Source: Bacteroidales bacterium (lineage in GTDB: Bacteria > Bacteroidota > Bacteroidia > Bacteroidales > Muribaculaceae). From it: 35,700 bases of DNA. The stretch spans positions 1 through 35,700 of the forward strand of contig SFGS01000018.1 of NCBI GenBank assembly GCA_004557565.1, read 5' to 3'. Below the pieces are notes generated by a model, which made no database searches, was not told where the DNA came from, and worked only from the letters and a program-made list of their open reading frames with translations. Shown here one piece after another: positions 16,424 through 23,862 of the stretch (position 1 is its first letter; every line of letters starts with the position of its first letter). The position numbers were made by a program, and so were the translations under genes.

Positions 16424-17908
16424 ATGGATATACAAGAAATACTAACCCGCAAGGAGGACCAGACATTTGATTGCAAGAGCATTCAAATTGGACCAAAAGC
16501 ATTGGCTGTACCCATTGTCGCTTTTGCTAATGCAGATGGTGGCATTATCGCCATTGGCGTATCTGATAAAACACGAAAAATTGAAGGGGTTGACCAACAT
16601 GCGGAAAAACTCAACGAACTGCTTCGAGTGCCATTTGATTTCTGTAATCCGTCAATACCTGTCACTTATTCCTATATGTCCTGCACCGACAAAGATGGGA
16701 AGCAAAACCGAATCCTTCTAATGCACATCCCTGCCAGTATGTTTTTACATACCAATCAAGCGGATGAGGCATTCATGCGTGTAGGCGACAAGAGCCGCAA
16801 ACTGAGTTTTGACGAGAGGGTGCAACTGATGTATGACAAAGGCGAACGCTTCTTCGAAGACACGGCTGTTCATGGAGCCACGACTGACGACATCAACATA
16901 GAAGCAGTCACAGAATACATTAATTTGATAGGTTACACCAAAAACCCTCAACAATATCTCCAAGAGAACAATGGTTTTGTTACGACCAATAAGCAAGGCC
17001 AGGAAGCAGTTAGTACAGCTTGCATTCTTCTCTTTGGCAAGAATCCTCAGAAGTTCTTCCCCCGTGCCCGCACACGCTTCATCAGATACGACGGCGTTGA
17101 TGAAAAAGTTGGTGCAGAAATGAACGTTATCAAGGATGTCACTTTCGAAGGCACCATCTTGAATCAAGTAAAGAAAACCATTGAATTTATTGAAACCCAA
17201 GTAAGGGAGCATACTTTTTTAGGACAGAATGCCCAATTTATCACAAAGCGTGACTACCCCGAATTCGTTATTCAAGAGATGGTGGTAAATTCCTGCTGTC
17301 ACAGAGCCTACAGCATCAAAGGAACGGAAATACAGATAAAAATGTTTGATGACCGCCTCGTATTCGAGTCTCCAGGCAAATTGCCAGGTATGGTTAAGCC
17401 CACCAATATTCGAAACACTCATTTCTCCAGAAATCCGAAAATAGCTGCATTTCTGAAGGCGTATCACTATGTAAAGGAATATGGCGAAGGCGTTGACCGC
17501 ATCTACAGAGAACTTGAAGCCAACGGCATACCCATGCTCTCTTTCCGTACAGATGATTTCATCTTGAAAATCACAGTTCCAAAAATAGTAGAAAGCGAAC
17601 TGAACAGAACTGAAAACGAACCGAAGCGAACTGAAAGTGAACTGAAGCGAACTGAAAAAGAGAAGCACTTAACTGGTAAAGTTAATCGAGTGATTGAAAA
17701 AGCCAGTTTAAATGGGGAACGTTTATCTGACAAGCGAATCAAGATATTGCAGCTAATGGAAGAAGACCCATATATCTCTAAAATAGATTTAGGCAAGGTG
17801 TTAGGACTACACCCCTCGTCTGTATGGCGCAATATCGAAGCCATGCGTGGCAAGTATCTCCGCCGTGTAGGTCCTGATAATGGCGGTTTTTGGGAGATTC
17901 TTGAATGA
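16424..17908 (+). CDS. AlbA_2 / divergent-ATPase domain regulator with C-terminal winged helix
   Basis: The 494-residue protein has an N-terminal AlbA_2 (Schlafen-related) domain (~1-130; FDCKSIQIGPKALAVPIVAF, then NADGGIIAIGVSD). A RecG-C-terminal-like/HATPase_c_4 region (~260-390) follows, with VIQEMVVNSCCHRAYSIKG, FESPGKLPG, RNPKIAAFLK and EYGEGVDRIYRELE. Next comes a charged linker of three 7-residue repeats, SELNRTE, NEPKRTE and SELKRTE (391-411), encoded by perfect-length 21-nt units at 17594-17656. A winged-helix segment closes the protein (ISKIDLGKVLGLHPSSVWRN). Such proteins are usually annotated as RNA/DNA-binding or transcriptional regulators, often in accessory DNA; targets are unknown. 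Codon use is less biased and more A+T-rich than in the PUL. Repeats of one family lie on both sides, suggesting a small transferred islet. Confidence 0.85.
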   Translation: MDIQEILTRKEDQTFDCKSIQIGPKALAVPIVAFANADGGIIAIGVSDKTRKIEGVDQHAEKLNELLRVPFDFCNPSIPVTYSYMSCTDKDGKQNRILLMHIPASMFLHTNQADEAFMRVGDKSRKLSFDERVQLMYDKGERFFEDTAVHGATTDDINIEAVTEYINLIGYTKNPQQYLQENNGFVTTNKQGQEAVSTACILLFGKNPQKFFPRARTRFIRYDGVDEKVGAEMNVIKDVTFEGTILNQVKKTIEFIETQVREHTFLGQNAQFITKRDYPEFVIQEMVVNSCCHRAYSIKGTEIQIKMFDDRLVFESPGKLPGMVKPTNIRNTHFSRNPKIAAFLKAYHYVKEYGEGVDRIYRELEANGIPMLSFRTDDFILKITVPKIVESELNRTENEPKRTESELKRTEKEKHLTGKVNRVIEKASLNGERLSDKRIKILQLMEEDPYISKIDLGKVLGLHPSSVWRNIEAMRGKYLRRVGPDNGGFWEILE

Positions 17909-17956
17909 TTGCCGCAAATCGTTATTCATACACCCTCCAAGCATATAGCAATTATT

Positions 17957-17987
17957 CCAAATCAGTGATTAGATTAGACTGATTTGG
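17957..17987. repeat. Short palindrome of the same repeat family
   Basis: CCAAATCAGT (17957-17966) and ACTGATTTGG (17978-17987) are perfect inverted repeats around an 11-nt spacer. They resemble the terminal motifs of the adjoining 17990-18175 element. Confidence 0.7.
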
Positions 17988-17989
17988 GA

Positions 17990-18175
17990 ATCCCAAATCG
18001 GTCATTAGGGCTTGTGGTATTTCGGAGTTTTAGAAGAATGAATTTTGTTTGTCTTTTAATGAGTGATAGCCGGCTATCACTCATTAAAAACAAGCAAAAG
18101 GCATCTTCTAAAAGCCGAAAGACCGCAAGAAGTAATATAAAAAATCATTACACGGACTAATGACTGATTTGGGAT
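17990..18175. repeat. Complete ~185-bp hairpin element with terminal inverted repeats
   Basis: Terminal motifs TCCCAAATCGGTCATTAG (from 17991) and CTAATGACTGATTTGGGA (to 18174) are inverted repeats. Inside lies a long imperfect inverted repeat of ~50-bp arms (about 18020-18071 and 18072-18122), perfect over 18 bp at the centre (TGATAGCCGGCTATCA core). It fills the gap between the convergent AlbA-like and EamA genes. A partial copy is at 1092-1222. It looks like a MITE or BIME-type unit; no transposase is nearby. Confidence 0.85.
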
Positions 18176-18201
18176 AATTTCAATTCCTATATGCGAAGTG
18201 G

Positions 18202-19104
18202 CTATCGCTTGGTGGCGGAGATCATGAAGGTGATGGCCACTACCGAGATGAGGATGCCCACCACAATGTTGGCGGTGAGGGCTTCGCCAAACACGATGGT
18301 GCCCACCAAAATCGCCGTGATGGGCTCAAACACGCCAAGCACCGAGGCCTTCGTAGCGCCAATGTTTCGGGTTGCCAAAGCCAGTGTGGCAGTCGATACC
18401 ACCGTTGGCAGCAACGCCAGCCCCACAAGGTTGCTCCACGCCGCCACGCCCTCAATGCCTTCAGTCATACCCGTGTGGTGAAACAGCATCTTACCGAGGA
18501 ATATCAGCACGCCTGTGAACAGCGCATAGAATGTGAGCAGCGAGTTTGAAATCGAACTAATGGTCTTGCTGCGGTTGATAATCACAATAAAGAGCGCATA
18601 CACCGAAGCCGAAACAATCGAGAGCAGCACGCCCATGGGATCGACGGCACTCTGCCCAGCATCGCCCATGGTCATGATAATCACACCGATAAACGTGGCA
18701 ATAATCGAGAGCCACACCTGCCACGACGGCACCACACGCAAAAACACCATGATGATAGCCACCAACACAGGATAAAGAAACACCAGCGTGGTAGCCAAGC
18801 CCGAAGCAATGTATTTGTAAGCCTCAAACAGCGTGGTGCTGCTCATCGTATAGAGCACGCCAAGCACCAGCAACACGCCCGCCTGCTTAGCCGTGACCTT
18901 AAAACTCTGCTTCGTGAGCAACAAAAATCCGCCCAAAAGCACCACGGCAAAAAAGTAACGGTAAAAGAGAATCGTGTCGATCGAAGCCCCATTGTCCATC
19001 AAAGGCTTGCCAAACAGAGGATTCAAACCATAGGTCACACCAGTGATAATACCAGCCGGGTAACCAATAATTGCATTTCTACTAAGTTTCTTTTTCTTCA
19101 CCAT
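18202..19104 (-). CDS. EamA/DMT-family transporter
   Basis: The 300-residue inner-membrane protein has about ten hydrophobic helices arranged as two EamA repeats. The first half includes GVTYGLNPLFGKPLMDNGA and FYRYFFAVVLLGGFLLL; the second includes LLSIVSASVYALFIVIINR and ATKASVLGVFEPITAILVG. The conserved E-P in the penultimate helix region (VFEPITA) is typical. Members export or import small metabolites such as amino acids or nucleobases; the substrate cannot be told from sequence. A very basic N-terminus (MVKKKKLSR) fits a cytoplasmic start. The gene is single, convergent with the AlbA-like gene, with the hairpin element between their ends. Confidence 0.9.
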   Translation of the reverse strand: MVKKKKLSRNAIIGYPAGIITGVTYGLNPLFGKPLMDNGASIDTILFYRYFFAVVLLGGFLLLTKQSFKVTAKQAGVLLVLGVLYTMSSTTLFEAYKYIASGLATTLVFLYPVLVAIIMVFLRVVPSWQVWLSIIATFIGVIIMTMGDAGQSAVDPMGVLLSIVSASVYALFIVIINRSKTISSISNSLLTFYALFTGVLIFLGKMLFHHTGMTEGIEGVAAWSNLVGLALLPTVVSTATLALATRNIGATKASVLGVFEPITAILVGTIVFGEALTANIVVGILISVVAITFMISATKR

Positions 19105-19257
19105 AACAGTCTCAAAAACTCACTCTAAATTAAAGAAACAGTCCCATATCTCAGCAAATTACCAAAAGCGACAACACCAAAGAAAAAACGGCTCATCGAA
19201 TCCAGCAAACCAACATAACGTAGGGACATGCCCGGCATGTTTCATTGCACAAACACA

Positions 19258-19382
19258 GGTTCAGTGGAAAATTCCTGGGGATAGATTATGCAATGCCGAA
19301 TCGTCAATGAAATCAAAAACAAAAACATAAAAAACGTTTTTTATGTTTTTGTTTCAGTCCCCCAGTATTTTTCCACTGAACC
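19258..19382. repeat. ~125-bp inverted-repeat element with inner palindrome
   Basis: Outer arms 19258-19280 and 19359-19382 are near-perfect inverted repeats (GGTTCAGTGGAAAA at the left end). At the centre, 19317-19354 is a perfect 19+19-bp palindrome (AAACAAAAACATAAAAAAC and its complement). Half of the unit (TTTTTTATGTTTTTGTTT plus TTTTCCCACTGA) recurs at 355-403. A separate short palindrome, ACATGCCCGGCATGT (19226-19240), precedes it. Confidence 0.75.
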
Positions 19383-19410
19383 CAAACACATCCAATTGCC
19401 ACATTTGCAT

Positions 19411-19451
19411 ATAAAAAAACGGCTGAAACTCATCGAGTCATCAACCGTTTT
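19411..19451 (-). terminator. Terminator of tRNA-Leu
   Basis: On the minus strand an 11-bp stem (AAAACGGTTGA with TCAGCCGTTTT, one G-U pair) extends inward as ACTC-GAT-GAGT. A T-run follows, 5 nt beyond the tRNA 3' end. Confidence 0.8.
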
Positions 19452-19455
19452 ACTG

Positions 19456-19537
19456 TACCCAGAGCCGGGGTCGAACCGGCACGGGTTGCCCCACTGGTGT
19501 TTGAGACCAGCGCGTCTACCGATTCCGCCATCTGGGC
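19456..19537 (-). tRNA. tRNA-Leu (anticodon CAA)
   Basis: The minus-strand sequence folds as a class II tRNA. The acceptor GCCCAGA pairs with TCTGGGT. The D-arm has GGCGGAATTGGTAGACGC. The anticodon stem CTGGT/ACCAG holds loop CTCAAAC, giving anticodon CAA for UUG. A variable arm (TGGGGCAACCCG) and T-arm (GGTTCGACCCC) follow. CCA is not encoded. It reads the Leu codon UUG. Confidence 0.95.
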
Positions 19538-19566
19538 TAAAAAAAGGGCTTAAAAAAAGCCCTTTT
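19538..19566 (-). terminator. Terminator-like hairpin between the two tRNAs
   Basis: AAAAGGGCTT (19542-19551) pairs with AAGCCCTTTT (19557-19566) around five A's. On the minus strand the T-run is directly followed by the first base of tRNA-Leu, leaving no room for a separate tRNA-Leu promoter downstream of the hairpin. Confidence 0.7.
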
Positions 19567-19571
19567 GAAAT

Positions 19572-19645
19572 TGGTTGTCTTACCAGGATTCGAACCTAGA
19601 CAGGCAGAACCAAAAACTGCAGTGCTACCATTACACCATAAGACA
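19572..19645 (-). tRNA. tRNA-Gln (anticodon TTG), CCA encoded
   Basis: The acceptor TGTCTTA pairs with TAAGACA. The D-arm is GTGTAATGGTAGCAC. The anticodon arm is GCAGT-TTTTGGT-TCTGC with anticodon TTG, and a T-T mismatch closes the loop. The T-arm contains AGGTTCGAATCCT. The discriminator A at 19575 is followed by an encoded CCA (19574-19572), unlike the neighbouring tRNA-Leu. Confidence 0.93.
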
Positions 19646-19681
19646 ATCCTAACAACTGGACTCATCGTCGCAATTGCGTTG

Positions 19682-19712
19682 CAAAAGTAGTGCTATTTTC
19701 GTAATTGTGCAA
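19682..19712 (-). promoter_or_regulatory. Promoter of the tRNA-Gln/tRNA-Leu unit
   Basis: On the minus strand TTG (19712-19710) and TACTTTTG (19689-19682) are separated by 20 nt, an exact Bacteroidota -33/-7 pair. Start of transcription would be near 19675, about 30 nt before tRNA-Gln. Confidence 0.75.
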
Positions 19713-19770
19713 GTTTTTCAAAGAATTTTTCAAAAAAAACTGCATTTTTTGCCCAAATGAGGCACTATTA

Positions 19771-19801
19771 TTGAGCGAAGGGCGATTTTTTCGTAATTTT
19801 G
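19771..19801 (+). promoter_or_regulatory. Promoter of pgeF, predicting a leaderless message
   Basis: TTG (19771-19773) and TAATTTTG (19794-19801) are spaced by 20 nt. Transcription should start 5-8 nt after the box, at or just after the ATG at 19806. Confidence 0.7.
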
Positions 19802-19805
19802 AATT

Positions 19806-20618
19806 ATGAATCCTACTGCAAGCAACAAATTATTCAATATTCTGCAATGGCCCCACGAGGTGCCGGGCATCATTGCGTTGAACACGCTCCGTGGCTGCGC
19901 CCACGACGACGACCCTTACAGCGAAGTGAATCTCTGCGACTACACCGCCGACGACCTCGCCCATGTGGAGGCTTGCCGCAATGCGCTGTGTGCCGCCCTC
20001 GGCATCAGTCCCGACCGCTTGGTGATGCCTCGCCAAACGCACACCTGCAACGTGGCTGTGGTGGATGATGCGCTGATGGCTCTGCCCCACTCCGAGCGCA
20101 TGGAGCGTCTGCAAGCCGTGGATGCGCTGGTCACTCGCCTCGGTGGGGTGTGCATTGGGGTGAACACTGCCGACTGCGTGAATATTTCGCTTGCCGATGC
20201 CGAGGCTGGCGTTTTGGGCGTGGCACACGCTGGCTGGCGTGGCACGGTGGGCAAAATTGCCGCTCGCACGGTGGAGGCGATGGAACGATTGGGTGCCGAC
20301 CGCTCTCGCATCGTGGCGGTGATGGGCGCAAGCATCTGCCAAGACTGCTTTGAGGTGGGCGACGAGGTGCTGGAGCAATTTGTGGCGCAAGGGTTCTCCG
20401 CCGACGCCATCAGCCGCCGCAATGCCGCTACTGGCAAGGCGCATATCCACCTGCAAGAGGCTAACAGACTGGTGCTACTCAAAGCGGGACTGAAACCCGA
20501 AAACATCACATGGAATGGCGAATGTAGCCGCTGCCATCCCCACAAATACTTTTCCGCGCGCCGCCTGGGCATCAACTCCGGCCGCACCTTCACCGGCATA
20601 CTCGCCAATCCCACTTAG
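19806..20618 (+). CDS. pgeF: Peptidoglycan editing factor PgeF (YfiH, laccase-domain family)
   Basis: The 270-residue cytoplasmic protein belongs to the PgeF/YfiH family (formerly polyphenol oxidase), whose members act on UDP-MurNAc-dipeptide variants to stop L-Ser entering peptidoglycan, or have purine nucleoside phosphorylase/deaminase activity. The metal/catalytic set is visible: His79 in MPRQTHTCN, Cys124 in VNTADCVNI, and His141 in VAHAGWRGTVG. The C-terminal block CSRCHPHKYFSARRLGINSG is also typical. The residue after the TADC motif region is Val-Asn where many relatives have x-Pro. Length is normal. The promoter is so close that the mRNA may be leaderless. The gene is divergent from the tRNA pair. 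Confidence 0.93.
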   Translation: MNPTASNKLFNILQWPHEVPGIIALNTLRGCAHDDDPYSEVNLCDYTADDLAHVEACRNALCAALGISPDRLVMPRQTHTCNVAVVDDALMALPHSERMERLQAVDALVTRLGGVCIGVNTADCVNISLADAEAGVLGVAHAGWRGTVGKIAARTVEAMERLGADRSRIVAVMGASICQDCFEVGDEVLEQFVAQGFSADAISRRNAATGKAHIHLQEANRLVLLKAGLKPENITWNGECSRCHPHKYFSARRLGINSGRTFTGILANPT

Positions 20619-21004
20619 CCTCACACAGATTCCACAGATCCCACGGTATTGCTTTGTGGGTGGAAAATCTCACAGATGCTCTCCGCCGGTTTGCTCCAAA
20701 GACTCACACAGATTCAACCGATTCAACAAAAAATTAGAGGTTAGAGCCTCCGAATACTCTGAGTGCTCCGAGTGCTCCGATAGGAAAAAAGGAACACCTA
20801 TTTAATCCTTTAAACCCGATTTTTACACCTAAAAAAATTGGTGTTAATTGGATTTAAATGGATTAAATAGGTGTTTTGTTTCCGAATCGCTCGGAGCCTT
20901 CGGATTTATCAGACTTGTCGGACCTGTCGGACTTGTCAGACAGCCAACTCGTTGACCTGTTGACTCGTTGGCTCGTTGACTTCCCCACCTTGGTGGGGAG
21001 TAGG
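20619..21004. repeat. Gene-free tract: long hairpin plus 8-9-mer tandem repeats
   Basis: No gene is seen. A perfect 16-bp inverted repeat (AACACCTATTTAATCC at 20793-20808 with its complement at 20860-20875) encloses a nested ACACC/GGTGT stem. Before it are CCGAGTGCT-type 9-mers; after it come CGGACYTGT 9-mers (20918-20940) and GTTGACYY 8-mers (20951-20979). A small stem (TCCCCACC/GGTGGGGA, 20982-20999) just downstream of the next gene's stop may help terminate it. Confidence 0.8.
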
Positions 21005-23521
21005 TTATTCGAGGATCATGTTGATGAGAGTGGTGACGTCGGTTACGTTTACCTCGCCGTCGGCATTCACGTCGCACAAGGTGCTGCTGAAATTGACGGT
21101 GCCGAGGATTTTGTTGATAAGGGCGGTAACGTCGGATGCGTCCACACTTCCATCGCCATTGATGTCGCCAGCAAGCGCCACGGTGAAGTTGCGTGTGGCA
21201 ATCTCGCTCAGTCCGCTGGCATATTCAGCCTGCACAGTGGCAACGTGGTCGCCAGCCGATACGTTGTGCAGCGTGATTTGCGGTTCGATCACTTCGCCAG
21301 CCGCTTTGCCGTCGAGCGTGATTTTATAGCGTTTCACCTCACCCACATCGAGGGTGGTGCCCTCACCTGCCAAGTTGCCCACATAGAAGTCGTCGAGTTG
21401 GGCAAAGAACGCGTCAAACGAGGTGTAATGCACGCCAATGCGAATCTTCTGCCCCACATACTTCTTCAGGTCGGTTTCATAGATAGTCCACGAGCCGTAG
21501 GAGAGCGCATCAATGTGGCTCACTTCCTCATACGCATCGTTGGCGGGGTCACTCTTGCCATCGAGGAATGCGCACACCGACATCGACTCCTTATACTCGG
21601 AGTATGCCTTTGCGGTGAATCGGCACACGAAATCTTCACGAATGAGGATTTCGGGCGACACGAGCCACTTGTTGGCACCATTGCCCTGTGGCGAGAAGAA
21701 TACCACGGTCTTATCGCCCGATGGTGCCATCACAGCCTTGTCGGTAGGCATCATCGCCGGCTGCGTCTTCCATGGGTTAAACACCATAGGAGGCACCGCG
21801 CGAGGGCTGGAGGGCGTGCTTGCGCCTGGGAATGTGACGATATTCGACTGCGAACCCAAACCGATGGGATAGCAGATGTGGTTGTCGAGGTCGTAGGTGC
21901 TCCACGATCCGAAGTTGCCTGTTGCGAAATCGCTGTACGACTCAAAATCGTCGGTAAACGAGATATTCTGATTCCACTTCAGCAACACATCATTCTTGTT
22001 GGCACCAGTTGGCGTGACGTCGGTAGTGAGGTTGTAAGGCTTCACAATCTTCTCCAAGAGGGTGATGGGGAGCGTTTGGTCGGCAGTCACTTCCACCGAC
22101 TGGCTGAACACCTCATAATTCTTGGCAGTAACGCCCAACAGATATTTGCCCATGAGCAGCGATGGGAACACAGCCTTGCCATCGGTGATTGTGGCTTCGC
22201 TTTGCTCACCAGTTTCCTCATTCATCAGGCTCACCATCTCGCCTTCCACCGCCTTGGCATTGTTGGTGGTCACTTCCACCACGAAGCGTGCCGTGCGGTC
22301 GGAGACAACCACCACGGTATCCACCACCTCAGTTTGCGACGATGGATACACGGCTTGCACGCCAAGTTTATACGAGCCTGCCGCCAAGTCGGTGAATGTC
22401 CATTCGTAGCCGTCGCACATGCCCACTTCGGCATCGTTGAGATACACGCGGAAACGCTCGTTGGGGTTGGCTGGCGACTTGGCTGCCACACGGCGTGCCT
22501 TTGGCGCAGCAGGTGCGGCATTGGGGTTGGATGTGGCTTGACCCACATACACATCATCTACCATGAGCATAAACGCGCCACCGCTGTTGGCAGCACTGAT
22601 GTAGCGAATGGCGAAGCGCACCTGCTTGCCAGCATATTTCGACACGTCGTAGGTGCGGCTGCTCCACGCCTTGTAGTCCACGGTTTCGTAGTTGCCCGTG
22701 TTCAAAAGTTTGAAATCCGCCTTTGTGGGATTATCGACCACCTCGGTCACATACACCTGGAATTTCTCCTTATACACATCGGCGGCTTTCGCCATAAATG
22801 AAAACACATTCTGGTTGCCGGGGGTGATAACGGGCGTAATCAGCCAATCGTCGTTTGGCACACCAGTGGCGGTGCGGATAAAGCCAGCATACTGCTTGCC
22901 GCTGTAAGGGCGAAGCACGGGGTAGTCGTACCACCATGGTGGCGACACCTTCAGCGGATTGATGATTTGGGCATATTCGCGCACGCCTTGATTGAGGTAA
23001 GTGCCGACAAGGGTAGCGGCGTTGGCTTGGTCGCCATCGATGCCTATCCAGTCACCGAAATTCACGGCGAAAGCGTCGTACGACTCAAAATCGTCGAAAA
23101 ACGCTGGTTTCTCGGTGTTCCAAGTGAAGGTGAGGCTATTCAAGCCCGACTGCGTGTCGTGACTCACCGTTGCGCCCAGCGAATACGGCCGTTGCACCTG
23201 CTCGGCAAGAGCGATGGTGACGGTGGTATCGGCGGTTACAGCAAAGGTGGTCTCCACCGACGAATAGCCAGCCGCCGAAGCCGTGAGCGAGTGGTTGCCG
23301 GCGTACACCTTCAGTTTGGCTGTGCCTTGCTCATCGAGCGTGATGGTGCCATACGAGAGGGCGAAGTCGGTTTGCTTGAGCAGCACCGATGCCGTGGGCA
23401 CAGGCGCACCGCTCGGTCCAGTGACCGTGATAGTGAGATTGATATTGCGTTTCTGCGCCGCCACAGGCACCACCATAGCCCACAGCAGCAGAACCACACT
23501 GAATAACTTAAATATACGCAT
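21005..23521 (-). CDS. Secreted cleaved-adhesin protein with C-terminal type I dockerin
   Basis: The 838-residue protein has a signal peptide (LFSVVLLLWAMVVPVAAQ) and a carboxypeptidase-like regulatory domain (~27-110; PTASVLLKQTDFALSYGT). A cleaved-adhesin/choice-of-anchor J domain follows (~140-325; FFDDFESYDAF, WLITP, FMLMVDDVYVG). Two more carboxypeptidase-like beta domains (~345-500) lead to a second adhesin domain (~510-715; FTDDFESYSDF, WLVSPEI, FFAQLDDFYVG). The C-terminus (785-838) is a dockerin with two calcium loops, GDINGDGSVDASDVTALI and CDVNADGEVNVTDVTTLI. Cleaved-adhesin domains occur in gingipains and other surface proteins and bind host or dietary polymers. No catalytic domain is seen. 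No cohesin partner is in the window. Two related genes follow on the same strand upstream. Confidence 0.85.
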   Translation of the reverse strand: MRIFKLFSVVLLLWAMVVPVAAQKRNINLTITVTGPSGAPVPTASVLLKQTDFALSYGTITLDEQGTAKLKVYAGNHSLTASAAGYSSVETTFAVTADTTVTIALAEQVQRPYSLGATVSHDTQSGLNSLTFTWNTEKPAFFDDFESYDAFAVNFGDWIGIDGDQANAATLVGTYLNQGVREYAQIINPLKVSPPWWYDYPVLRPYSGKQYAGFIRTATGVPNDDWLITPVITPGNQNVFSFMAKAADVYKEKFQVYVTEVVDNPTKADFKLLNTGNYETVDYKAWSSRTYDVSKYAGKQVRFAIRYISAANSGGAFMLMVDDVYVGQATSNPNAAPAAPKARRVAAKSPANPNERFRVYLNDAEVGMCDGYEWTFTDLAAGSYKLGVQAVYPSSQTEVVDTVVVVSDRTARFVVEVTTNNAKAVEGEMVSLMNEETGEQSEATITDGKAVFPSLLMGKYLLGVTAKNYEVFSQSVEVTADQTLPITLLEKIVKPYNLTTDVTPTGANKNDVLLKWNQNISFTDDFESYSDFATGNFGSWSTYDLDNHICYPIGLGSQSNIVTFPGASTPSSPRAVPPMVFNPWKTQPAMMPTDKAVMAPSGDKTVVFFSPQGNGANKWLVSPEILIREDFVCRFTAKAYSEYKESMSVCAFLDGKSDPANDAYEEVSHIDALSYGSWTIYETDLKKYVGQKIRIGVHYTSFDAFFAQLDDFYVGNLAGEGTTLDVGEVKRYKITLDGKAAGEVIEPQITLHNVSAGDHVATVQAEYASGLSEIATRNFTVALAGDINGDGSVDASDVTALINKILGTVNFSSTLCDVNADGEVNVTDVTTLINMILE

Positions 23522-23547
23522 ATTCTTGAGTGATTATGGAGAATTTT

Positions 23548-23582
23548 TTCAGAAGTTGCTTTTTCAGAAGTTAAAGAAGTTA
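23548..23582 (-). promoter_or_regulatory. Direct repeats in the leader of the 838-residue gene
   Basis: TTTTCAGAAGTT occurs at 23546-23557 and 23561-23572, followed by a partial third copy (AAAGAAGTTAAG). They lie 25-60 nt upstream of the start codon. No TANNTTTG box was found, so their role is unclear. Confidence 0.3.
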
Positions 23583-23614
23583 AGACGAATGTTTCGGCTC
23601 TGGTAATTTACTGG

Positions 23615-23785
23615 TTTCAAAACACCTATTTTATCCATTTTATCCGATTAGCACCTATTTTTAAAATCGGTGTCAATGGATTTTAATTGGGTTTAATTGG
23701 TGTTTTTTTATCGGAGAACTCGGAGCACTCGGAGGCTCTAACCTCTAACCTCTAATTTCTAACCTCTAATTTCTAACCTCTAACA
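23615..23785. repeat. Gene-free tract: imperfect hairpin plus CTAACCT/CTAATTT microsatellite
   Basis: AACACCTATTTTATCC (from 23621) and its degraded complement (ending near 23705) form a hairpin of the same family as 20793-20875. After it come CGGAG-type 9-mers and about nine 7-mers of CTAACCT or CTAATTT (23738-23782). The order mirrors the tract at 20729-20875 in inverted orientation. Confidence 0.75.
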
Positions 23786-23797
23786 GCTTTTTTAGAG

Positions 23798-23831
23798 TTC
23801 AAAAGGCCGGGCGTGTGTCCGACCTTTTGAA
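23798..23831 (-). terminator. Hairpin downstream of the 997-residue gene
   Basis: TTCAAAAGGCCGG (23798-23810) pairs with CCGACCTTTTGAA (23819-23831) with one G-T. The GGTCGG core resembles the terminators at 32132 and 33556. There is no T-run on the minus strand, so efficiency is uncertain. Confidence 0.55.
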
Positions 23832-23862
23832 TTAATTATATTTGTTTCTTGCCTTGAAAGGG

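Noticed and set aside
20876..22801. Long plus-strand frame (641 residues) over the 838-residue adhesin gene
   Set aside because: It starts in a tandem-repeat tract and shadows a gene with clear domains on the other strand.
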